Part shown: piece by piece, positions 33,841 through 41,967 of the stretch
Numbering within the stretch: position 1 is the first letter of the stretch
How the letters are laid out: each line of letters opens with the position of its first letter
Assembly: GCA_900315495.1 (NCBI GenBank)
Contig: OMZJ01000041.1
Location: 1 to 46,976 of the forward strand
Reading direction: 5' to 3'
Length of the DNA: 46,976 bases
Source of the DNA: an uncultured Lachnospiraceae bacterium
GTDB lineage: Bacteria; Bacillota; Clostridia; Lachnospirales; Lachnospiraceae
Notes under the pieces: model-generated
The model's database searches: none
What the model was told of the DNA's origin: nothing
The model's input: the letters and a program-made list of their open reading frames with translations, nothing else
Position numbers and translations under genes: made by a program

Positions 33841-35562
33841 ATGAACAGCGAGAAAGAAAAATTGAACGAACCAATGCAGGCGCCGGTGGAAGCACCGGCA
33901 GAAAAGCCGGAGAAGAATCCGGCGGAAAAGCCGGAGGAAACAGCGGCGAAGCGCAGATCCTCCGGGAACGGCGTGGAAAAAGCCGCTTTCGGCGCGGAAA
34001 AAACCTCCGGCGGCGTGCAGTCTGAAGATGCGGCGGAGGCACGCATCGGAGAGGAAGAGCTCGGGGAGGAGGTTCCGCTGAACGAAATCCCGAAGAAGGA
34101 AGACGGCGTGAACCGGCTGACCGGGGATGAGGATCACAAGGGAGGGACCTCGAAGGAGGATTCCGGGGAGGAACCGCCGGAGCATCCCGATTATGAGCAG
34201 GAGCTTGTCAAGATCATCCGCAGCAACCTGAGCCCGAAAGCGCTCCGCGACCGGCTGGAAGATTACCATGAAAACGATATCGCGGCCTCTCTGAGTCTTC
34301 TGACGCCGGAAGAGCGCAAAAAGCTTTACCGTGTGATTGACAATGAAAAGCTCTCCGATGTCTTTGAGTACACCGAGGAGGACCGCGCAAAGTATTTCAA
34401 TGAGCTGTCCGGCCGCAAGAAGGTCGAGCTGATTTCGCGGATGGATGCGGACGAGGCGGTGGATCTGCTGCGCCAGATTGACAAGCCGGAGCGCAGCCTC
34501 CTGATCGACCTGATCGATGACGAATCCCGCCGGGATATCACCCTGGTGGCATCCTTCGATGAGGACCAGATCGGAAGCCGAATGAGTACCAACTACATTC
34601 ACATCCGCCTGGGGCTCACGGTGAAGCAGGCGATGCGCGAGCTGGTCGCGCAGGCGGCGGACAATGACAATATTTCCACGCTGTATGTACTGGATTCCGA
34701 CGGCATCTTTGCCGGCGCCATCGACCTGAAAGATCTGATCACCGCCCGGGAGGGGACACCCCTCACGGATCTGATCACCGCCTCCTATCCGTATGTGTAC
34801 GGCCAGGAAAAAATCGAAGACTGTATTGAACAGCTGAAGGATTATTCCGAGGATTCCATCCCTGTCCTCGACGAAAACAACAAGATGCTGGGTGTCATCA
34901 CCTCGCAGGATGTTGTCGAAGTCGTCGACGAGGAGATGGGCGAGGATTATGCAAAGCTGGCCGGCCTGTCAACAGAGGAGGATCTGCACGAGCCGATCCG
35001 GGAGAGCATCAAGAAGCGTTTCCCGTGGCTGGTTGTCCTGCTGTTCCTCGGACTGGTGGTCTCCTCCGTGGTGACCCTGTATGAGGGCGTGGTGGCGCAG
35101 CTGACCACCGTGGTATTCTTCCAGTCGCTGATTCTGGATATGGCCGGAAACGTCGGTACCCAGTCCCTGGCTGTGACGATCCGTGTGCTGGCGGACGGAA
35201 ATCTGGACAGGAAGAAAATCACCCACTTCATCTGGAAGGAGACCAGAGTCGGTCTGGTCAACGGCCTGATCATCGGAAGTGCCGCCTTTGCCGTGATCGG
35301 ATTTTACGTATGGCTTCTGCTGCACAAGGGCCCGCTGTTCGGTTTTGCGGTTTCCGGCTGCATCGGTGCGGCGCTGATTCTGGCAATGACGATCTCCGGT
35401 TTTGCCGGCGCAGGTGTCCCGATCCTCTTCAAGAAGATGAAGCTGGATCCGGCAGCGGCATCCGGACCGCTGATCACAACGCTCAACGACCTGACGGCTG
35501 TCATTTCCTATTACAGCCTGGTCTATTTCTTCCTGATCAAGATTCTGAACCTGCACGGGTGA
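33841..35562 (+). CDS. mgtE: Magnesium transporter MgtE with long acidic N-terminal extension
   Basis: MgtE is a homodimeric Mg2+ channel gated by its cytoplasmic domains. Residues 1-117 are an unusual Glu/Pro/Lys-rich, probably disordered extension. From about 118 come the MgtE N domain (LSPKALRDRLEDYHENDIAA), two CBS domains (about 255-375), the connecting helix and five membrane helices, including VVTLYEGVVAQLTTVVFFQS and DMAGNVGTQSLAVTIR, which lines the pore. The remaining protein has the usual length of about 455 residues. ATG 33841 has GGGAGGGAGAG upstream; the open frame continues to 33682, but that section lies in the structured leader. Confidence 0.92.
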   Translation: MNSEKEKLNEPMQAPVEAPAEKPEKNPAEKPEETAAKRRSSGNGVEKAAFGAEKTSGGVQSEDAAEARIGEEELGEEVPLNEIPKKEDGVNRLTGDEDHKGGTSKEDSGEEPPEHPDYEQELVKIIRSNLSPKALRDRLEDYHENDIAASLSLLTPEERKKLYRVIDNEKLSDVFEYTEEDRAKYFNELSGRKKVELISRMDADEAVDLLRQIDKPERSLLIDLIDDESRRDITLVASFDEDQIGSRMSTNYIHIRLGLTVKQAMRELVAQAADNDNISTLYVLDSDGIFAGAIDLKDLITAREGTPLTDLITASYPYVYGQEKIEDCIEQLKDYSEDSIPVLDENNKMLGVITSQDVVEVVDEEMGEDYAKLAGLSTEEDLHEPIRESIKKRFPWLVVLLFLGLVVSSVVTLYEGVVAQLTTVVFFQSLILDMAGNVGTQSLAVTIRVLADGNLDRKKITHFIWKETRVGLVNGLIIGSAAFAVIGFYVWLLLHKGPLFGFAVSGCIGAALILAMTISGFAGAGVPILFKKMKLDPAAASGPLITTLNDLTAVISYYSLVYFFLIKILNLHG

Positions 35563-35632
35563 CAGGATCTTCCGGGAGGAATGCGGAAGAAGCAGCGAAT
35601 TTTTTCTGCGGAGAACAGAAAGGATCAAAGAG

Positions 35633-37045
35633 ATGGATTACACCAAACAGATTGAAACATGGCTGGAAGTGCACCGGGAGGAGATGATCGCAGATATCTG
35701 TGCACTCTGCCGGGTGGACAGTGAGCGGGGAGAAGCCGCCGAAGGCAAGCCGTTCGGCGAGGGCCCGGCTGCCGGTCTGGCAAAGGGAATGGAAATCTGT
35801 GCAAAGAACGGATTTGCGCCGGAAAATGTGGACAACTACTGCGTGGATGCCCTTCTGAACGACCGGCCGCTGCAGCTGGATATTCTGTGCCATCTGGATG
35901 TGGTGCCCGCCGGAGACGGGTGGACCGCGACAAAGCCCTTTGAACCGCTGGTCACGGCGGACCGGATCATCGGCCGCGGGACGGCAGATGACAAGGGACC
36001 GGCCGTGGCGGTGCTGTACGCGATGCGCGCGCTCCGGGAATTGGGTGTTCCGCTGTCCGGCGGAGTCCGACTGATTCTGGGCTCCGATGAGGAGTGCGGA
36101 AGCGGCGATATCGCCTACTATTTCTCCCGGAAGAAGCATGCGCCGATGTCTGTGTCGCCTGACGCGGATTTCCCTCTGATTTTCCTGGAGAAGGGAAGAT
36201 TTGAGGAATCCTTTGACGCTTCGTTTGCCGCCACGCAGGTGCTTCCGCGGGTCGTTCTTGCCGAAGGCGGGGTGAAATCCAATGTCGTTCCGGCCAGGGC
36301 TAAGGCGGTTGTGCTGGGGATGACCGCGGCGTCTGCCGCACCTTTCGTGAAGGCCGCGGAGGATTCCACCGGGACACAGATGACCGTGCGGCAGGCGGAG
36401 GGCGGCGTGGAGATTGACGTACAGGGCGTGCAGGTCCATGCGGCAAACCCCGAGGGCGGAAACAACGCCCTGACGGCACTGATTTCCCTTCTGGCCTCCC
36501 TGCCGCTGGCGGACTGCGATTCCACGGCGCGCGTCCGGTCCCTTGCCAGACTCTTCCCCCACGGGGATTATTACGGCAGGGGCCTCGGCGTCGCCCGGGA
36601 GGATGAGATTTCCGGAAAGCTCACATTGACGATGGATGTCCTGCGCCTGACCGAAGAGGGCCTGGAGGGGACGATTGACTGCCGGACCTGCTGCGCCGCG
36701 AACGAAGAAAATACCGCGGATGTTGCCAATGCGAAGCTTCGGGCGGAGGGGCTGCATCCGCAGGTTGTCCCGATGACGCCGGCACACTATGTGCCGAAGG
36801 ATTCCCCGCTGGTGACGTCGCTGTTGGCGAGTGTGGAGAAATATACCGGCCGGAAGGAGGAGCCGCTTGCGATCGGCGGCGGTACCTATGTGCATGAGAT
36901 TGAAAACGGTGTTGCCTGCGGCTGCGCTGACCCCGCGGTGGATAATCACATGCACGGCCCGGATGAGTTCGTCCTGATCGATCAGCTGATGATGTCGGCA
37001 AAGATCTATGCGGACGCGATCATCCGGCTCTGCGGAGAGAAATGA
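35633..37045 (+). CDS. M20-family dipeptidase (PepV/Sapep type)
   Basis: A 470-residue metallopeptidase that cleaves dipeptides in the cytoplasm. It has the opening CRVDSERGEA, metal ligands in CHLDVVPAG (His87, Asp89), GRGTADDKGP (Asp119), GSDEECGSGD and, near the end, IGGGTYVHEIENGV. A lid domain is inserted, as is usual in the PepV/Sapep group, and the length fits. It could process peptides brought in by the opp system, but no direct link is seen. The ATG has AGAAAGGATC upstream. It follows mgtE by 70 nt and ends at a bidirectional terminator. Confidence 0.9.
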   Translation: MDYTKQIETWLEVHREEMIADICALCRVDSERGEAAEGKPFGEGPAAGLAKGMEICAKNGFAPENVDNYCVDALLNDRPLQLDILCHLDVVPAGDGWTATKPFEPLVTADRIIGRGTADDKGPAVAVLYAMRALRELGVPLSGGVRLILGSDEECGSGDIAYYFSRKKHAPMSVSPDADFPLIFLEKGRFEESFDASFAATQVLPRVVLAEGGVKSNVVPARAKAVVLGMTAASAAPFVKAAEDSTGTQMTVRQAEGGVEIDVQGVQVHAANPEGGNNALTALISLLASLPLADCDSTARVRSLARLFPHGDYYGRGLGVAREDEISGKLTLTMDVLRLTEEGLEGTIDCRTCCAANEENTADVANAKLRAEGLHPQVVPMTPAHYVPKDSPLVTSLLASVEKYTGRKEEPLAIGGGTYVHEIENGVACGCADPAVDNHMHGPDEFVLIDQLMMSAKIYADAIIRLCGEK

Positions 37046-37050
37046 CACAG

Positions 37051-37096
37051 GAAGCCCCCGCAGGAAATTCTTTCCGGAATTTCCTGTGGGGGCTTC
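37051..37096. terminator. Bidirectional terminator between the dipeptidase gene and nagA
   Basis: Twenty-base arms (37051-37070 and 37077-37096) with one mismatch enclose a 6-nt loop. The stem stands between two convergent genes and can end both messages, although the flanking T-runs are short on each side. Confidence 0.85.
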
Positions 37097-37133
37097 TGGC
37101 ATCGTTCTGTCAGGATTTTTGATCAGAAATCCT

Positions 37134-38279
37134 TCACGGGGTTTCTTCCGGGTCGACGGCCTTCCGGCCGAGCGAATAGACGGAATCAATCGAAAGCGCT
37201 TCGGTCAGGAGGACGAAATCCGCATCCTTCCCGACGGAGATGGCGCCCTTCCCGGTCAGGCCGAATTCCGCCGCCTGGTTGCCGGAGGACATGCGGACCG
37301 CGTCTTCCATGGATGCCCCGGTGAATTTCTGAATATTCCGGAATGCGTCGATATAGGGCAGTACCGATCCGGCGATCGTGCCGTCGGCCAGCGTGGCGCG
37401 CCTGCCGGACACATAGACCGTCTGGCCGCCCAGCTCACTGACCCCGTCGGGAAGCCCCTTCGCGCGCATGGAATCCGTGATCAGTTCAATGCCGCGGCTT
37501 CCTTTTAGACGGTAGGCGAGGTCAATCATCTCCGGCAGGATATGGATGCCGTCGCAGATCAGTTCACAGGTGACGCCCTCGGTCAGAAGGCCGTAGCCGG
37601 TCACGCCCGGTTCCCGGTGCTTCAGCCCCCGCTGCGCGTTATAGAGGTGGGTGATGTGGGAAGCCCGGCTGTTTTTCAGCTCTGTAAAGTGAGCGTTGGA
37701 ATGCCCGGCGGAGAGAACGATCCCGTGGGAGAGGCACCAGTCTTCAAAGGCGGGATCGGCTTCCTCCGGCGCATAGGTGACGATCCGGATCCGGTTCCCG
37801 GAGAGCTCCTGAAAGCGGGAGAGGAGATCCATGTCCGGCCGGAGAATACAGGAGGCCATCTGGGCCCCGCGAAATTCCGGAGAGATGAAGGGCCCCTCCA
37901 GATGAATGCCCTGAATCACCGGATTGCGCGCGGCGGCTTCGGCGATTCGCTGCATGGAGCCGGAGATCTGTTCCGGCGTCTCTGTCATTGTGGTGCAGAA
38001 AAATGAGGTGACGCCTTCCCGGGCAGTGATTGTCCGGACCATGCGGTCAATCTCGCCGGAGGAGGCGTCCATGGCGTCAAAGCCATAGCCGCCGTGGCTG
38101 TGCACATCGATAAAGCCGGGGACCATCGAGACGGCCTTTGTTTCGACGGGTTCATCGGTGGGATTCGGAACAAAGCGGTTCATGGTGCCCACATCAGCGA
38201 TCGTCCGGCCGAAGCGCACATAGCCGTCTTCGATCACACCGTTTCCCGTATAGATGGTGAGGTTTCTGAGCAGTTTCAT
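37134..38279 (-). CDS. nagA: N-acetylglucosamine-6-phosphate deacetylase
   Basis: Removes the acetyl group from GlcNAc-6-phosphate, a step in amino-sugar recycling and catabolism. The 381-residue protein shows metal ligands in PGFIDVHSHGGYGFD, IQGIHLEGPFISPEFRGAQ, LSAGHSNA and THLYNAQRG, and the catalytic Asp in LITDSMRAKG. The usual next gene, nagB, is absent here. No Shine-Dalgarno site directly precedes the ATG; the nearest, AGGAGG, is about 50 nt upstream. A seven-codon ORF whose stop overlaps the nagA start (ATGA) lies between. The gene may use translational coupling or an unusual start. Confidence 0.92.
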   Translation of the reverse strand: MKLLRNLTIYTGNGVIEDGYVRFGRTIADVGTMNRFVPNPTDEPVETKAVSMVPGFIDVHSHGGYGFDAMDASSGEIDRMVRTITAREGVTSFFCTTMTETPEQISGSMQRIAEAAARNPVIQGIHLEGPFISPEFRGAQMASCILRPDMDLLSRFQELSGNRIRIVTYAPEEADPAFEDWCLSHGIVLSAGHSNAHFTELKNSRASHITHLYNAQRGLKHREPGVTGYGLLTEGVTCELICDGIHILPEMIDLAYRLKGSRGIELITDSMRAKGLPDGVSELGGQTVYVSGRRATLADGTIAGSVLPYIDAFRNIQKFTGASMEDAVRMSSGNQAAEFGLTGKGAISVGKDADFVLLTEALSIDSVYSLGRKAVDPEETP

Positions 38280-38456
38280 CGCGATCGCGCGCAGTGCATA
38301 CGGCTGCCCGGAGGCAGGAGCGCTGCGCTCCTCCTTTCTGACAGGATGTTTCTTTTCTTCTGCGGCAGGGGAAGAGAGCCCTTTCCTTTGATTCTCAGCG
38401 ACAAAGATTTTAGAAAAAATTTAGAGCCGCAGCGTCGAAAACCGGCAGGATTGTGT
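38280..38456 (-). other. Upstream region of nagA
   Basis: On the minus strand there is an AGGAGG at 38330-38336, a perfect GGAGCGC-A-GCGCTCC hairpin right after it, and a seven-codon mini-ORF (ATG at 38300 region) whose TGA overlaps the nagA ATG. I find no confident promoter for nagA. No longer gene is present. Confidence 0.35.
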
Positions 38457-38465
38457 TATAGTATA

Positions 38466-38575
38466 GTTACGGCTGAGTGATCGGCCGTAACACTTTTTCA
38501 TATCTGCCGGCGATGAGGTCGGCGTCCCTCCCCTTTTTATTCCCTAAAGAGCCTCGCACGAGCGGGGCTCTTTTC
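38466..38575 (+). ncRNA. Candidate small RNA with C-rich loop and terminator
   Basis: Two overlapping TATAGT boxes (38457-38467) precede a hairpin with perfect 8-bp arms (38466-38473 and 38484-38491) followed by ACTTTTTC. Next come a small GCCG/CGGC hairpin, an unpaired pyrimidine stretch with TCCCTCCCC (38525-38533) and TTCCC, and a terminator (38546-38574, AAAGAGCC ... GGCTCTTT) with a T-run. There is no ORF. C-rich unpaired segments of this kind let known Gram-positive sRNAs bind Shine-Dalgarno sites. The terminator also faces the M14 gene and can end it. The -35 element is poor. Confidence 0.45.
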
Positions 38576-38658
38576 TTGTCTGATGATTCAGATTCTGATC
38601 TGATCCATCCGCGCATTGCATGACATTCCTCTCTGCCGGCGCGGATCCCGGGCTGTCC

Positions 38659-39915
38659 TTACTGATAACAGTCGGCCAGCATCGCATACACCTCGCGGTG
38701 GGCCTCCCAGATCGGCGAAAATTCTTCGATCGGAAGAGGGCATTCCTGTGAGCCGACTTCCACCGTCACCGACGGGAGCTGCTTCACCCGGACGCACCAG
38801 TTGGAGAATCCAGCTTCGTTGGATTCCCCGCCCATGGCAATGCCGGTGAGATCGCAGAAATGCTGTGCCAGCACCTGATTCGCCGTCCAGAGAGGCTCCT
38901 CCTGGCCATACTGCCAGTAGACCAGGTTGCCGTAGGAATGATAGCTCACGGCAGCCGCGGGATTCGGGAGCGCATTGATGACGCCCATCAGGGCCTGCGC
39001 CTCCGGTTCCGACCCGGCTTCTGATCCCGGATACAGACTGGCGGAGGGGTTGACCCGGTCATTCAGCGTGTCCCAGCCGGGCGAATAGTTGCGGTTCAGA
39101 TCCACACCCATTCCGTTGGCCTTGAAACGGCGCAGGTAGGAATCGTAATCCAGGGTGGTGTAGCCGAATCCGAGGTCGGACTGATAGATTGCCTGAAGGT
39201 TCTGTCTCAGATCCTCCCGGGAAAGGCCGTCTTCCCCGGACTGGCTGATGGAGACACCGTCCGGATTGACCATCGGCACGACGATGAAGCATACCTGGTC
39301 GAAGAGGTCGCGGTAGGAGGTTCCGTCCGAATAGCTTCCGTGCGCGTAGTTCGCACAGTAATATTCCAGCTGCTTCATGACCAGCTGCGCGGTCATGTAC
39401 TCCCGCGCGTGGGTGGCCGCACAGATAAAAATCTGCTTCGGCGCCTCCGGATTTCCGAAGCGGAACGCGATCAGATCCCGGCCGTCGTGGGTCGTCCCGA
39501 TGACAGCCGTGCGCAGGATGGAAGAATAGTACGACTCCAGCTCCCGGAGGTCATTCACACAGTTCTCATACGTGTACAGGGCGGAGGAGACGTCCACAAT
39601 TCCGTACGGATCGTCCGGCGTTCCGGAGAATGCCGATGCGATATAGACATCGTCCGGTGACAGCAGGCTCTGTACGGCCTCTGCCGCGGTATCCGTGCCG
39701 GCCGGATCCGCCGCGCCGTCATCGGCTTCCGAGAATTCTTCCGTCTCCGGAACCGCTGCGGTTTCGGCCTCTGTCTCTGGTTCCAGGTCTTCCCCGGTGC
39801 TTTCCTCCGCCGCTGTCGTGACGCGGGCCGGAAGCGTCGGTCCGTCCGAGGTCCCGCATCCCGCCGCGATCAGGCAGAGCACGGCTGCCGCGGCGGTGAT
39901 CCTATTCTTTTTCAT
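38659..39915 (-). CDS. M14 zinc carboxypeptidase lipoprotein
   Basis: A 418-residue secreted metallopeptidase. The signal peptide ends in a lipobox (LIAAGC, Cys20), so it is membrane-anchored. After a Glu/Ala/Thr-rich linker of about 60 residues comes the M14 domain with HAREYMTAQL (zinc ligands His169, Glu172), LNRNYSPGWD, the third ligand in SYHSYGNLVYW, and the catalytic Glu in VTVEVGSQECPL. Related enzymes cut peptidoglycan stem peptides (gamma-D-Glu-mDAP), which is a reasonable guess here. The ATG at 39915 has CGGAGAAACAG upstream; the frame is open to 40023 but that part overlaps metG. Confidence 0.9.
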   Translation of the reverse strand: MKKNRITAAAAVLCLIAAGCGTSDGPTLPARVTTAAEESTGEDLEPETEAETAAVPETEEFSEADDGAADPAGTDTAAEAVQSLLSPDDVYIASAFSGTPDDPYGIVDVSSALYTYENCVNDLRELESYYSSILRTAVIGTTHDGRDLIAFRFGNPEAPKQIFICAATHAREYMTAQLVMKQLEYYCANYAHGSYSDGTSYRDLFDQVCFIVVPMVNPDGVSISQSGEDGLSREDLRQNLQAIYQSDLGFGYTTLDYDSYLRRFKANGMGVDLNRNYSPGWDTLNDRVNPSASLYPGSEAGSEPEAQALMGVINALPNPAAAVSYHSYGNLVYWQYGQEEPLWTANQVLAQHFCDLTGIAMGGESNEAGFSNWCVRVKQLPSVTVEVGSQECPLPIEEFSPIWEAHREVYAMLADCYQ

Positions 39916-39951
39916 AACTGTTTCTCCGTAAGCTGTCTGACAGATCAAAGG

Positions 39952-39981
39952 AACGGTCAGCGGAACCTTCCACTGACCGTT
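39952..39981 (-). terminator. Hairpin between metG and the M14 gene
   Basis: Perfect 9-bp arms AACGGTCAG and CTGACCGTT around a 12-nt loop in the 79-nt gap. The T-run on the minus strand is very weak, so it may only partly terminate. Confidence 0.5.
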
Positions 39982-39994
39982 ATAAACCACGGAT

Positions 39995-41635
39995 TTACAG
40001 GGATGTGCTGCCTGCCCCTTCACCGGCAGCTGCCTTTGCTGCAGCCGCCGCCTTCTTCTGTTCCATCATCTGATCAATTTCGGCGAGTGTCTTTGCCGGA
40101 TCCAGACGGGCAAACAGAACGCTCGGATTCTCGGTCACCTTTGTGCCGTCTGCGATCTGCCCGAAGGTGCCGAGCTGATCCGCGTCGCGGAGCGGAACGT
40201 TGAATTCCGCGGAGATGCGCGCAGCGGTCTCGGGCATGAACGGCTGCAGCAGGGACGCGCCGATCATGATGCTCTCCGCCAGGTTGTAGAGAACAGCCGC
40301 GAGGCGGTCGTTCTTTGCCTCATCCCGCGCCAGAACCCACGGCTGGGTTTCATCGATATACTTGTTGCAGCGCTTGAAGAGGTTGAAGAGCTGGGTCAGC
40401 GCATCGGCTACATGGAGCGTGTCCATGCATTCCGTCATGGCGGGATACGTTCCAAGGGCCGTCTCGATCAGGTCGTGGTCCAGCGGATCGGACGCATCCG
40501 CGTGCCGGAGAACGCCGCCGAAATATTTGTTTGTCATGGAAACGGTCCGCTTGACCAGATTTCCGAGGGTGTTGGCCAGATCAGCGTTGTTGCGCTCGAT
40601 CATCAGATCCCAGGAGATGACGCCGTCATTGTCAAAGGGCATTTCATGGATGCAGAAATAGCGCACGGCGTCCACGCCGAAGAAGTGTACCAGCTCGTCC
40701 GCATAGATGACATTCCCCTTGGACTTGCTCATCTTGCCCTCTCCCTGCAGCAGCCACGGATGGCCGAATACCTGCTTCGGGAGCGGAAGGCCGAGGGCCA
40801 TCAGCATGATGGGCCAGTAGATGGTATGGAACCGGATGATGTCTTTCCCGATCAGGTGAATGTCCGCCGGCCAGTACTTTTCAAACAGCGGATCCGAGTG
40901 GCCGTCCACATCGTAGCCGAGGCCGGTGATATAGTTGGACAGGGCGTCAATCCACACATAGACGACATGCTTCGGGTCAAAATCCACCGGGATGCCCCAC
41001 TTGAAGGCGGTGCGGGACACACACAGGTCCTGCAGGCCCGGCAGCAGGAAGTTGTTCATCATTTCATTCCTGCGGGATGCCGGCTGGATAAACTCCGGGT
41101 GGTCATTGATGTACTGAATCAGCTGCGGTGCGTATTTGCTCATCCGGAAGAAGTAGGCCTCCTCCTTCTCCTCGTGCACCGGGCCGCCGCAGTCCGGGCA
41201 GCGCCCGTTCACCAGCTGCGACTTGGTGAAGAAGGACTCGCAGGAGGTGCAGTACCAGCCCTCATAGCTGCCCTTGTAGATATCTCCCTGCTCATAGAAT
41301 TTCCGGAAGATCTTCTGTACCTGCTTCTCGTGGTCCGGGTCCGTGGTGCGGATAAAGCGGTCATAGCTGATATTCATCAGCCGGTAGACCTCTTTGATTT
41401 CGCTGACCACGCCGTCCACATAGGTCTTCGGATCAACCCCGGCAGCCTCGGCCTTGCCCTCAATTTTCTGACCGTGTTCGTCAGTGCCGGTCTGGAAGCG
41501 GACGTCTAAGCCCTGCAGGCGCTTGTAGCGGACAATGGCGTCGGCAAGGATGATTTCATAGGTATTGCCGATGTGCGGTTTCCCGGACGCATAGGCAATG
41601 GCGGTTGTAAGATAAAAAGGTGTCTTGTTTTTCAT
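39995..41635 (-). CDS. metG: Methionyl-tRNA synthetase lacking the C-terminal tRNA-binding domain
   Basis: Charges tRNA-Met. In 546 residues the Rossmann-fold catalytic domain shows GKPHIGNTY (HIGN at 21-24) and GKMSKSKGN (Lys301-Ser305), with the zinc-binding connective peptide CTSCESFF ... CPDCGGPV (four cysteines). The anticodon-binding helical domain follows. The protein ends after a Lys/Ala-rich tail instead of the EMAP-II-like tRNA-binding domain of about 110 residues found in most Bacillota. TGGAGG stands before the ATG. It is transcribed from its own minus-strand promoter. Confidence 0.95.
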   Translation of the reverse strand: MKNKTPFYLTTAIAYASGKPHIGNTYEIILADAIVRYKRLQGLDVRFQTGTDEHGQKIEGKAEAAGVDPKTYVDGVVSEIKEVYRLMNISYDRFIRTTDPDHEKQVQKIFRKFYEQGDIYKGSYEGWYCTSCESFFTKSQLVNGRCPDCGGPVHEEKEEAYFFRMSKYAPQLIQYINDHPEFIQPASRRNEMMNNFLLPGLQDLCVSRTAFKWGIPVDFDPKHVVYVWIDALSNYITGLGYDVDGHSDPLFEKYWPADIHLIGKDIIRFHTIYWPIMLMALGLPLPKQVFGHPWLLQGEGKMSKSKGNVIYADELVHFFGVDAVRYFCIHEMPFDNDGVISWDLMIERNNADLANTLGNLVKRTVSMTNKYFGGVLRHADASDPLDHDLIETALGTYPAMTECMDTLHVADALTQLFNLFKRCNKYIDETQPWVLARDEAKNDRLAAVLYNLAESIMIGASLLQPFMPETAARISAEFNVPLRDADQLGTFGQIADGTKVTENPSVLFARLDPAKTLAEIDQMMEQKKAAAAAKAAAGEGAGSTSL

Positions 41636-41661
41636 TGGGGTACCTCCATCCGTATGCGGCT

Positions 41662-41690
41662 ATCATACCACCGGCATGCACAGAAGACAA
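41662..41690 (-). promoter_or_regulatory. Promoter of metG
   Basis: On the minus strand TTGTCT (41685-41690), 17 bp, TATGAT (41662-41667). The leader is only about 20 nt, too short for a T-box, and no T-box element is visible. Confidence 0.7.
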
Positions 41691-41824
41691 GCTGATCCGC
41701 GCCTTTGCGGCCTGCCGGCGGGGCGGGTGAAAGTCCCCGGAATGCGGTGAACGGTGTGCCGGACACATCACCGGAGCCGTTCCCGCTGCACCCGCCGCGG
41801 GAACGGCGGAAAAAGCAAAAGCCA

Positions 41825-41853
41825 TTGCCATTTCGGGGCGGAAACGGTATGAT
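41825..41853 (+). promoter_or_regulatory. Promoter of the DUF885-like gene
   Basis: TTGCCA (41825-41830), 17 bp, TATGAT (41848-41853). The leader of about 108 nt contains GGATCA/TGATCC (around 41928-41945) as a perfect hairpin. Together with the divergent metG promoter this accounts for the 41636-41967 gap, which has no gene. Confidence 0.65.
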
Positions 41854-41967
41854 AACAAAGAAATGATACAGACGGTCACAGCCCGCGGCGGGAAAGGATG
41901 CGGCGGGATTTTTGTATTCGCGGATGGGGATCAGACAAGTGATCCGCGGGAATCTGGAGGTTGATCA

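Noticed and set aside
33480..34025. A 181-codon plus-strand frame overlapping the mgtE start
   Set aside because: Its second half is an alternative frame of mgtE; it lacks a ribosome-binding site and a recognisable domain, and the 33463 ORF has the better start.
41691..41824. T-box or other riboswitch in front of metG
   Set aside because: The metG promoter at 41662-41690 leaves only about 20 nt of leader, and no T-box sequence is present.
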